Assembly (NCBI GenBank): GCA_902594825.1 | Contig: CACJNO010000008.1 | Location: forward strand, 1 to 33,361 | DNA length: 33,361 nucleotides | From: an uncultured Pelagibacteraceae bacterium | Lineage (GTDB): Bacteria > Pseudomonadota > Alphaproteobacteria > Pelagibacterales > Pelagibacteraceae | Direction of reading: 5' to 3' | Shown: in pieces, positions 27,600 through 33,361 of the stretch | Position numbering within the stretch: position 1 is the stretch's first letter | Layout of the letters: each line of letters starts with the position of its first letter | Position numbers and translations under genes: made by a program | Notes under the pieces: model-generated | Seen by the model: the letters and a program-made list of their open reading frames with translations, nothing else | Told to the model about the DNA's origin: nothing | Database searches by the model: none

Positions 27600-27627
27600 T
27601 TGTTTTAAAAAATTCTTTTGCTATAAG
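27600..27627 (+). promoter_or_regulatory. Candidate promoter for rpmE-trcR
   Basis: TTGTTT (27600-27605) and TATAAG (27622-27627) are 16 bp apart, with an extended -10 TGC immediately before the -10. Transcription would begin at about 27634, right at the rpmE ATG (27635), implying a leaderless or nearly leaderless message. The small gap (35 bp) is otherwise empty. Confidence 0.45.
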
Positions 27628-27634
27628 TCTCGAA

Positions 27635-27865
27635 ATGAAAAAAAAAATACATCCTAACTATCATGCTATAAAAGTTGAAATGACTGATGGTACGCAATTT
27701 GAAACAAAATCAACTTGGGGCAAAGAGGGAGATTTACTAAAGCTAGAAATTGACCCAAAATCCCACTCAGCATGGACTGGTGGAAAACAAAAATTAATGG
27801 ATAAAGGAAGAATAAGTAAATTTAATAAAAAATTTCAAAATTTTAAATCAGAAAAAAATAAATAA
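27635..27865 (+). CDS. rpmE: 50S ribosomal protein L31, cysteine-free type
   Basis: bL31 bridges the central protuberance of the 50S to the 30S head. The sequence has [17 protein letters not shown] near the start and [15 protein letters not shown] in the middle, both family marks. At 76 aa it is the alphaproteobacterial form without the four zinc-binding cysteines. It overlaps trcR by one base (TAATG). Confidence 0.97.
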   Translation: MKKKIHPNYHAIKVEMTDGTQFETKSTWGKEGDLLKLEIDPKSHSAWTGGKQKLMDKGRISKFNKKFQNFKSEKNK

Positions 27866-28431
27866 TGTCTAAAGCTCCTTTAATGCCAATGGCAACTGCT
27901 GTCTGGCTTGTAGAAAATACTACTTTAACATTCAAGCAAATTGCAGATTTTTGTAATTTACATGAAGTTGAAGTACAAGGTATAGCTGATGGTGAAGTTG
28001 CAAAAGGTATAAAAGCTTATAATCCAATTATCTCTGGTCAACTATCTAGACAAGAAATTAAATTATCCTCAGAAAATCAAAATAGACCTTTAGAAATGCA
28101 AAGTATAGATATTGAAATTTCAAACTCTGAAAAAAAAATTAAAAGATATGTTCCTTTATCCAAAAGACAAGATAAACCGGACTCGGCTCTGTGGTTAATA
28201 AAGAATCATGAGATTTTAAAAGACTCACAAATTGCAAAATTAGTAGGTATTACAAAAAATTCAGTAACAGCAATTAGAAATAAAAATTATTGGAATTATA
28301 ATAATTTAAATCCTAAAGATCCTGTGGCTTTAAATTTATTTACTCAAAAAGATTTGATTGAGGCAATTGAAAAGGCAGAAAGAAGAATAAAAAGAGAAAA
28401 AAAAGAAAAAGAGAAACTTAATAAAAATTGA
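27865..28431 (+). CDS. trcR: Cell-cycle regulator TrcR (DUF1013)
   Basis: TrcR/DUF1013 proteins are alphaproteobacteria-specific and have been linked to cell-cycle transcription in Caulobacter. The N-terminus [19 protein letters not shown] and LTFKQIADFCNLHEVEVQ are distinctive, and a second part has SALWLIKNHEILKDSQIAKLVG, a helix-turn-helix-like repeat of the first (both pair a WLV/WLI strand with a HTH). The C-terminus is a charged helix. At 188 aa it is normal. It is translationally coupled to rpmE. Confidence 0.93.
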   Translation: MSKAPLMPMATAVWLVENTTLTFKQIADFCNLHEVEVQGIADGEVAKGIKAYNPIISGQLSRQEIKLSSENQNRPLEMQSIDIEISNSEKKIKRYVPLSKRQDKPDSALWLIKNHEILKDSQIAKLVGITKNSVTAIRNKNYWNYNNLNPKDPVALNLFTQKDLIEAIEKAERRIKREKKEKEKLNKN

Positions 28432-28489
28432 TTAAATGTGTGAAAATTATAGACATAAAATTATAAAAGTGATATCTACTCATTTTTTT

Positions 28490-28494
28490 GGAGG
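28490..28494 (+). promoter_or_regulatory. Perfect Shine-Dalgarno before an ATT start of rpsU
   Basis: GGAGG at 28490-28494 is followed by a five-base T spacer and then ATT at 28500. This is the only perfect anti-Shine-Dalgarno match I noticed before a gene in this SD-poor window. It decides the rpsU start. Confidence 0.75.
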
Positions 28495-28499
28495 TTTTT

Positions 28500-28694
28500 A
28501 TTAAAATAGAAGTCAAAGATAATAACGTTGAACAAGCTCTTAGAGTTTTAAAAAGGAAACTCCAAAGAGATGGTTTTTTTAAAGTAATTAAGCTTAAAAA
28601 TACCTATGAAAAACCATCTGAAAAAAAAAAGAGAATTTTGCAAGAAAATATTAAAAGAGTGAAAAAACTTAACAAACTTAGAAATAGAATCTAA
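28500..28694 (+). CDS. rpsU: 30S ribosomal protein S21, apparently starting at ATT
   Basis: bS21 sits by the 3' end of 16S rRNA, next to the anti-Shine-Dalgarno. The product matches the family: VKDNNVEQALRVLKRKLQRDG then YEKPSEKKKR (core). No ATG or GTG lies at the expected place. The longest frame opens with TTG at 28488, but that TTG is the start of the GGAGG site itself. The ATT at 28500, five bases after GGAGG, puts the conserved V-K-D-N-N-V at residue 5, exactly where alphaproteobacterial S21 has it (MQVxVRDNNV). This gives 64 aa. The start choice is inference with good support. Confidence 0.88.
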   Translation: MKIEVKDNNVEQALRVLKRKLQRDGFFKVIKLKNTYEKPSEKKKRILQENIKRVKKLNKLRNRI

Positions 28695-28700
28695 GTAAAC

Positions 28701-28777
<77 letters not shown>

Positions 28778-28790
28778 ATTAAAAAACTAA

Positions 28791-30188
28791 TTATAAATTT
28801 TTGGTAATATCCTCTGTCATTTTTTTTGCATCTGCAAACAACATCAAAGTATTTTCTTTATAAAAAAGATCATTATCAATACCAGCATAACCGGGTGACA
28901 AACTTCTTTTAACAAATAATACAGATTTACACTTTTCAACATCTAATACAGGCATGCCATAAATTGGACTTTGTGGATCAGTCTTTGCTACAGGATTCGT
29001 TACATCATTAGCTCCTATTACGAATGCAACATCAGCATTAGCGAAATCATTATTTATTTCTTCTAATTCAAAAACTTCATCGTAGGGAACATTTGCTTCA
29101 GCTAATAAAACATTCATGTGACCAGGCATTCGACCTGCTACAGGATGAATTGCATATGATACTTTAATATCGTTTTTTTTTAGAGTATCAACCATCTCTC
29201 TTAAAGCATGTTGAGCTTGAGCCACCGCCATACCATAACCAGGAACTATTATCACAGAAGAAGCATTTTTCATTAAAAAAGCTGCATCATCTGCATTACC
29301 ACTTTTTACTGGTCTTTGTTCCTTAGATGAGCCAGTTGATGTATCTTCTGTTGCTCCAAAACCACCTAAAATTACATTAAAAAAAGAACGATTCATACCT
29401 TTACACATTATATAAGATAATATTGCACCAGATGATCCAACAAGTGCTCCAGTTATTATCAAAGCTGTATTTTCTAAAGTAAATCCAATCCCAGCAGCAG
29501 CCCATCCAGAGTAAGAATTTAACATTGAAATTACTACTGGCATATCAGCTCCTCCAATCGGAATAATTAGTAGAAAACCAATCAAAAATGAAACTGTTAA
29601 TAAAATCCAAAATAAATTCGAGGATTGAGTTGAACAAAGTAAATAAGTTAGAACAATAATTGAAATTAAAATAATTGCATTTATAAAATGTTGGCCTTTA
29701 AATGTAATTGGAGAGCCAGACATGATTCCTTGGAGTTTTAAAAAAGCTATCACAGAGCCTGAAAATGTAATTGCCCCGACCGCTGCACCTATAGACATTT
29801 CAACTAAACTTCCTAGTTTAATGTTTCCAGGTTGTCCAAGATTAAATGCCTCAGGATTTAAAAAAGCAGAAATAGCAACAAAAACTGCAGCAAGCCCAAC
29901 CAAACTATGAAAACCAGCAACTAACTCTGGCATAGCAGTCATTGGAATTTTGTATGCTATAAAAGCTCCAATTGAACCTCCAACCAAAATAAATATTAAA
30001 ACAAAAATAAATCCGCTTGAAAAATTACCTATAGATAAAAATGTAACTGTTACAGCAATAATCATTCCCAATATACCAAATAAATTACCTTGTCTAGATG
30101 TTTCAGGGGATGATAAACCTCTTAAGGCTAAAATAAATAACACGCCTGAAACCAAATAAAAAACTGCTGATAAGTTTGCTGAAATCAT
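28791..30188 (-). CDS. pntB: NAD(P) transhydrogenase subunit beta
   Basis: PntB forms most of the membrane channel and the NADP(H)-binding domain III of the proton-translocating transhydrogenase, which makes NADPH from NADH using the proton gradient. About eight or nine membrane helices fill residues 1-265, followed by the linker and domain III with VIIVPGYGMAVAQAQHALRE, SYAIHPVAGRMPGHMNVLLAEA and GANDVTNPVA. At 465 aa it is full length. Its start is fused to the stop of the small alpha subunit (TAATG). Confidence 0.98.
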   Translation of the reverse strand: MISANLSAVFYLVSGVLFILALRGLSSPETSRQGNLFGILGMIIAVTVTFLSIGNFSSGFIFVLIFILVGGSIGAFIAYKIPMTAMPELVAGFHSLVGLAAVFVAISAFLNPEAFNLGQPGNIKLGSLVEMSIGAAVGAITFSGSVIAFLKLQGIMSGSPITFKGQHFINAIILISIIVLTYLLCSTQSSNLFWILLTVSFLIGFLLIIPIGGADMPVVISMLNSYSGWAAAGIGFTLENTALIITGALVGSSGAILSYIMCKGMNRSFFNVILGGFGATEDTSTGSSKEQRPVKSGNADDAAFLMKNASSVIIVPGYGMAVAQAQHALREMVDTLKKNDIKVSYAIHPVAGRMPGHMNVLLAEANVPYDEVFELEEINNDFANADVAFVIGANDVTNPVAKTDPQSPIYGMPVLDVEKCKSVLFVKRSLSPGYAGIDNDLFYKENTLMLFADAKKMTEDITKNL

Positions 30189-30496
30189 TATTTATTTATT
30201 TTTTTTTTTTTGTACATTGCCAACATTCTTTGAGTCACAAGAAATCCTCCAAAAATATTTATTGCCGCTAAAGCTATCGCTAAAAAACCAAATATACTTG
30301 AAATATTAAAAACACTTTCCGAATTTCCAGATAATCCAGCAATTATCGCACCTACGATTATTACAGATGAAATAGCATTGGTAACTGACATAAGTGGAGT
30401 ATGTAATGATGGAGTAACACTCCAAACGACATAATAACCAACAAATATCGAAAGAATAAATATGCTTAGTCTAAATATTAAAGGATCTATTTCCAT
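30188..30496 (-). CDS. pntAB: NAD(P) transhydrogenase subunit alpha part 2
   Basis: This small membrane subunit supplies three to four helices of domain II. It shows WSVTPSLHTPLMSVTNAISSV, a strongly conserved stretch, and FGGFLVTQRMLAMYKKK at the end. At 102 aa it is the split form common in alphaproteobacteria (E. coli PntA is one chain). It lies between pntAA (4 bp) and pntB (1-bp overlap). Confidence 0.97.
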   Translation of the reverse strand: MEIDPLIFRLSIFILSIFVGYYVVWSVTPSLHTPLMSVTNAISSVIIVGAIIAGLSGNSESVFNISSIFGFLAIALAAINIFGGFLVTQRMLAMYKKKKINK

Positions 30497-30500
30497 TTTT

Positions 30501-31589
30501 TCATTTAATCAGTGTTTTATTTATTATTTCGTCCTCATAATTTATATTAAATTTTTTATTTTTTTTATCGAATAAATTTTCAATAAAATTAAACATATTT
30601 TTTGCATACAAGCTAGATGCTGAAACAGGTAATTTATTCAAAATATTATTTTCACCCATTATTTTAACACCATTTTTTTCTACAATTTTATCTACTTCAG
30701 TAAAGGCTGTATTTCCACCCTGCACAGCAGCTAAATCATATATTACTGAACCTGGTTGCATGTTATTAATCATATTGTCTTTAATTATCAATGGGGCTTT
30801 TTTTCCAGGAATTAAAGCAGTACATATTACAATATCAATTTTTTTTAGAGTTTCAGAAATAAGTTCCTCTTGTTTTTTTTTAAAATCATCTGAGGCCTCT
30901 TTAGCATAACCACCCTCAGTCTCAAGAGACTCTGAGCCCTCAACTAAAAGGAATTTACCTCCTAAACTTTCAACTTGTTCTTTAGATGCAATCCTAACAT
31001 CAGTTGCAAAAACTATTGCACCCATTCTTTTAGCTGTCGCGATAGCTTGAAGTCCTGCTACACCTGCACCAACAACTAAAACTTTTGCTGCTGGAATAGT
31101 TCCTGCTGCAGTCATCATCATTGGTATGGCTTTTTCAAAATTTGAAAATGACTCAATAACAGCTTTATAACCTGCAAGATTTGCTTGGGAGGATAAAATA
31201 TCCATCGATTGAGCTCTAGTTATTCTTGGAAGAAGTTCTAAAGAAAAAATATTGATTTTATTTTTTGATAATTTTTCAAGTCTATCTTTATTATCATATG
31301 GATTCAAAGCTCCTATTAATATTTGATTTTCTTTTAGAATTGAACTTTTTTCATCTTGTAACATTCCCAGCTGGACAACAATATCTGAACTTCTTAGTAT
31401 TTCATTTTCATCTTGTAAAACTTTTGCTCCAAGCTTTAAATATTCATCATCTTTTATCCCAAGATGAGAACCATAATTTTCACTTAAACATACTTCAAAT
31501 CCAAGAGAGGAATATTTCTTTATTATATCTGGAGTAATAGCTATCCTTTTTTCAATAATTTTATTTTCTAAAATTGAACCGATTCTCAT
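30501..31589 (-). CDS. pntAA: NAD(P) transhydrogenase subunit alpha part 1
   Basis: PntAA is the soluble NAD(H)-binding domain I. It has RIAITPDIIKKYSSLGFEV at the N-terminus, GTIPAAKVLVVGAGVAGLQA with the dinucleotide-binding glycines, and RITRAQSMDILSSQANLAGY. The longest frame starts with TTG at 31595, but the ATG at 31587-31589 gives MRIGSILENK, the usual PntA start, so I use that (362 aa). The coxIV gene lies ten bases upstream. Confidence 0.97.
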   Translation of the reverse strand: MRIGSILENKIIEKRIAITPDIIKKYSSLGFEVCLSENYGSHLGIKDDEYLKLGAKVLQDENEILRSSDIVVQLGMLQDEKSSILKENQILIGALNPYDNKDRLEKLSKNKINIFSLELLPRITRAQSMDILSSQANLAGYKAVIESFSNFEKAIPMMMTAAGTIPAAKVLVVGAGVAGLQAIATAKRMGAIVFATDVRIASKEQVESLGGKFLLVEGSESLETEGGYAKEASDDFKKKQEELISETLKKIDIVICTALIPGKKAPLIIKDNMINNMQPGSVIYDLAAVQGGNTAFTEVDKIVEKNGVKIMGENNILNKLPVSASSLYAKNMFNFIENLFDKKNKKFNINYEDEIINKTLIK

Positions 31590-31599
31590 ATACAAAAGA

Positions 31600-31710
31600 T
31601 TACAATAAGAAAATTGCCATTAAAACCAAAACCACCACAATAGCGACAGTTCCCCACAACACAAATTTTGTAAAATTTTTCCAAGTATTTTTATGGTCTT
31701 CATTATCCAT
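31600..31710 (-). CDS. aa3-type cytochrome c oxidase subunit IV (small)
   Basis: A 36-residue protein, too short for most gene finders. It begins MDNEDHKNTWKNF and ends with one membrane helix (about residues 16-36, FVLWGTVAIVVVLVLMAIFL). The TW-x-x-F-x-K-F-x-x-W-G pattern is that of the COX4_pro_2 family, the tiny bacterial subunit IV of aa3 oxidase. In other alphaproteobacteria this gene also stands beside pntAA, which supports the call. It lies five bases after rpmJ. Confidence 0.85.
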   Translation of the reverse strand: MDNEDHKNTWKNFTKFVLWGTVAIVVVLVLMAIFLL

Positions 31711-31715
31711 AAAAA

Positions 31716-31841
31716 TTACTTCTGTCTTGCTTTAAATTTTGGGTTAATTTTATTAATGACGTATACTCTTCCACGTCTTCTAACCATCTTAGAATTCAGA
31801 TCTCTTTTTTTTAAAGATTTTAACGAACTTTTAATTTTCAT
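31716..31841 (-). CDS. rpmJ: 50S ribosomal protein L36, cysteine-free type
   Basis: A 41-residue bL36: [14 protein letters not shown] followed by [23 protein letters not shown] (given in part). These match the alternative L36 without the zinc-binding Cys/His set and the usual alphaproteobacterial length. Its ATG overlaps the stop of the upstream epimerase gene (ATGA). Confidence 0.96.
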   Translation of the reverse strand: MKIKSSLKSLKKRDLNSKMVRRRGRVYVINKINPKFKARQK

Positions 31842-32722
31842 AATTTTTTACCCTTAATAAACGAAGATATATAATCTTTCAAATTTATTTTTCCAAATCT
31901 TCGAAATACCTTATTATTCAAAGAAATTTTTGTTAATGCAGAAGCATATCTTTCTCCAGGTCTTTTATTTAAATAAACAATTTTTGTTTTAAACATTTTT
32001 GCAACTTCAACTATAGAGTATGATCTTTTGTGAGATATTGAATAATGTGCAGATTTATTTTTTTTCCATGCCTCATAACAAACATTTACTGTATCAAGTA
32101 TGTGTGTAAATCTCCTTGTTTGACTTCCTGGTTTTACTACTGTTAATGGTTTTTTATTTTCAAACTTATTTTCAAATATCCCTATTACTGTTGCCATTGG
32201 TCCTTTTTTAATTTGACCAGGACCATAAACATTATAAAAATAAATAACTTCAAATTTAAATTTAAACCATTTTTTTAAGTTTTCTAAAAACTCTAAATTT
32301 TTTGCTTTTGTAAATGCATATGGAGATAAATTTTTGTCTTTACCTTTGTTTCCCAAGGTTGCAGATGTTGCTGAATAAACTAATTTAATATTATTTTCTA
32401 AACAAAATTTAAATACTGCATTTGTACCAATAGAATTAGATTTAAAACATTCGTCAAAATTTTTAAAACTTTGATAAATTCTTGCAAATTCACCAAAGTG
32501 AAAAAGTGAGTGAATTCTTCTTTTATATTTTTTTAACTTAAAAATTTCAGATGTGTCTGACTTAATATACTTTACTCTTTTATTTTTAATGTGATTTTTT
32601 TTTGTTCCTGATGAGTAATTATCAATACTAATTATATATTTGTTAGTTCTAACTATAAGCAATCTGATTAAATTCGAGCCAACGAAACCAGCACCACCTG
32701 TTACAATAATTAGATTTTTCAT
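31838..32722 (-). CDS. NAD-dependent sugar-nucleotide epimerase/dehydratase (GalE-like)
   Basis: An extended short-chain dehydrogenase, probably making or converting an NDP-sugar for surface polysaccharide. The Rossmann motif [10 protein letters not shown] (residues 7-16), the SATSATLG segment and the catalytic PYAFTK (Tyr-x-x-x-Lys) are present, as is FYNVYGPGQ. The frame runs open 38 codons upstream through the 5S rRNA gene, so I start at the ATG at 32720-32722 (294 aa), which gives [12 protein letters not shown]. The substrate is unknown; UDP-glucose 4-epimerase is one possibility. It lies nine bases after the 5S rRNA 3' end. Confidence 0.9.
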   Translation of the reverse strand: MKNLIIVTGGAGFVGSNLIRLLIVRTNKYIISIDNYSSGTKKNHIKNKRVKYIKSDTSEIFKLKKYKRRIHSLFHFGEFARIYQSFKNFDECFKSNSIGTNAVFKFCLENNIKLVYSATSATLGNKGKDKNLSPYAFTKAKNLEFLENLKKWFKFKFEVIYFYNVYGPGQIKKGPMATVIGIFENKFENKKPLTVVKPGSQTRRFTHILDTVNVCYEAWKKNKSAHYSISHKRSYSIVEVAKMFKTKIVYLNKRPGERYASALTKISLNNKVFRRFGKINLKDYISSFIKGKKL

Positions 32723-32731
32723 TTTAGAATA

Positions 32732-32849
32732 TGCCTGGCAACGTCCTACTCTTCCATGTCTTAAGACAAAGTACCATTGGCGCAGAAAGGCTTGACTTCC
32801 GAGTTCGGAATGGGATCGGGTATAACTCTTTCGCAATAATCACCAGGCA
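32732..32849 (-). rRNA. rrf: 5S ribosomal RNA
   Basis: About 118 nt on the minus strand, with terminal helix TGCCTGG/CCAGGCA and the conserved internal CGATCCCATTCCGAACTCGG and GAAGTCAAGCC segments. No 16S or 23S sequence and no tRNA is next to it: upstream is a 143-bp gap and a divergent glycosyltransferase gene. It is therefore a stand-alone 5S gene. Ends were set by the terminal helix and could be off by a base or two. Confidence 0.97.
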
Positions 32850-32854
32850 GCAAA

Positions 32855-32882
32855 TTTATATTGATTTTAAAAAAAAACGCAA
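32855..32882 (-). promoter_or_regulatory. Candidate promoter for the 5S rRNA gene
   Basis: On the minus strand TTGCGT (32877-32882) and TATAAA (32855-32860) are 16 bp apart, and the predicted start is about 32849, the first base of the 5S. Spacing and position are good, but the AT-rich context makes chance matches possible. Confidence 0.45.
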
Positions 32883-32992
32883 ATTATAATTTACTAAATT
32901 TTAAAAGAAATATAGCTAATAAAATTTTTATATGGACACATAATGTGATTATTTGTTAACAGATTATCTAATATTATAAAATTAATTCAAAA

Positions 32993-33361
32993 ATGAATAA
33001 ATCCAAAACAGCTTTTGTTAGTTTTTTTTCAATATTTCCTGACACGAATGGATCTGCATCCATGACCAATAATCGATTTAATAACTGGCCAAAAGAAAAA
33101 AAATTATTCCAATTATCTCACCTTAAAAGAAAAAATACCAAGAATATTTGCTCTATATATATTGGAAAAGAAACTCCTTTGAAAAAGATTATCAATCTTC
33201 CAAAAATTATTTTTAAAATTTATGATTATTTAAAGAATGTAAAAAAAAGAGTAATTATATTTGAGGGATCTAGTTGGATTTTTTATACATTTGTAACCTT
33301 ATTCTCTTTAAGAATATTACTACCCAAATCAAAAATTATTTATATTTCGCATAATGTTGAA
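32993..33361 (+). CDS. Glycosyltransferase (GT4-like N-terminal domain), partial
   Basis: The first 123 residues of a gene that runs off the window. It begins at the ATG at 32993 with AFVSFFSIFPDTNGSAS, the start of a GT-B fold, and reaches IIYISHNVE, the HNVE motif common in family 4-like glycosyltransferases. It could also be an unrelated GT-B enzyme. It is divergent from the 5S gene across 143 bp in which a weak TTGTTA-N16-TATAAA pair (32953-32980) may be its promoter. A role in surface polysaccharide is inferred. Confidence 0.75.
   Translation, partial: MNKSKTAFVSFFSIFPDTNGSASMTNNRFNNWPKEKKLFQLSHLKRKNTKNICSIYIGKETPLKKIINLPKIIFKIYDYLKNVKKRVIIFEGSSWIFYTFVTLFSLRILLPKSKIIYISHNVE

Noticed and set aside
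27635-27865. Zinc-free L31 and L36 as an unusual adaptation
   Set aside because: Cysteine-free forms are usual in alphaproteobacteria, so this is not novel.
28778-28790. Weak AATTA/TAATT stem between tRNA-fMet and pntB
   Set aside because: Five-bp AT-only stem; not a convincing terminator.
31590-31595. TTG start for pntAA
   Set aside because: The ATG at 31589 gives the usual MRIG N-terminus.
32723-32836. N-terminal 38-codon extension of the epimerase frame
   Set aside because: It runs through the 5S rRNA gene; the Rossmann motif begins right after the ATG at 32722.

Overview
The window looks like a piece of the streamlined chromosome of a SAR11-type alphaproteobacterium (Candidatus Pelagibacter or a close relative). 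I base this on very low GC, Lys/Asn/Ile-rich proteins written largely with AAA/AAT/ATT/AGA codons, near-zero intergenic space (no gap reaches 300 bp; the longest clear one is about 143 bp at 32850-32992), sparse Shine-Dalgarno sites, and alphaproteobacterial markers such as TrcR/DUF1013, an aa3-oxidase subunit IV next to the transhydrogenase, and cysteine-free L31 and L36. The species assignment is inference from these traits.

Layout. 1-234 (-): partial xseB. 255-4719 (+): tsaC/sua5, a two-gene ABC-2 exporter, an antisense tRNA-Arg(TCG), an RluA/RluD-type pseudouridine synthase and rpoH. 4716-20432 (-): one long co-oriented block, in transcription order coiled-coil protein, zapA, 5-formyl-THF cyclo-ligase, YmdB-like phosphoesterase, yebC, ruvC-like, tolQ-tolR-tolA-tolB-pal, a strong terminator, cpoB, tilS, ftsH, folP, glmM, thiD, purA. 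20488-28777 (+): tkt-gap-pgk-fba (central carbon metabolism), thiE, efp, suhB, rpmE, trcR, rpsU and initiator tRNA. 28791-32849 (-): in transcription order 5S rRNA, a sugar-nucleotide epimerase, rpmJ, coxIV, pntAA-pntAB-pntB. 32993-end (+): start of a glycosyltransferase, probably the edge of a cell-surface polysaccharide island.

How the genes work together. The minus block joins envelope integrity (Tol-Pal-CpoB), peptidoglycan precursor supply (GlmM), membrane protein quality control (FtsH), cell division (ZapA), folate (FolP, cyclo-ligase) and tRNA/DNA maintenance. It resembles an ancestral alphaproteobacterial gene order, with ruvA, ruvB and ybgC absent between ruvC and tolQ. The plus block carries triose/hexose interconversion plus translation factors. 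The transhydrogenase supplies NADPH from the proton gradient.

Most of the window is well-known housekeeping DNA and I do not see a convincing new multi-gene system. The best points for a second look are an apparent AUU start codon with a perfect Shine-Dalgarno on rpsU, a stand-alone 5S rRNA gene with its own promoter at the edge of a glycosyltransferase region, a GAPDH lacking the NAD-selective aspartate, a phage-type RuvC in the canonical ruvC place, a tRNA-Arg(TCG) packed antisense between plus-strand genes, and a perfect 36-bp terminator palindrome splitting pal from cpoB.
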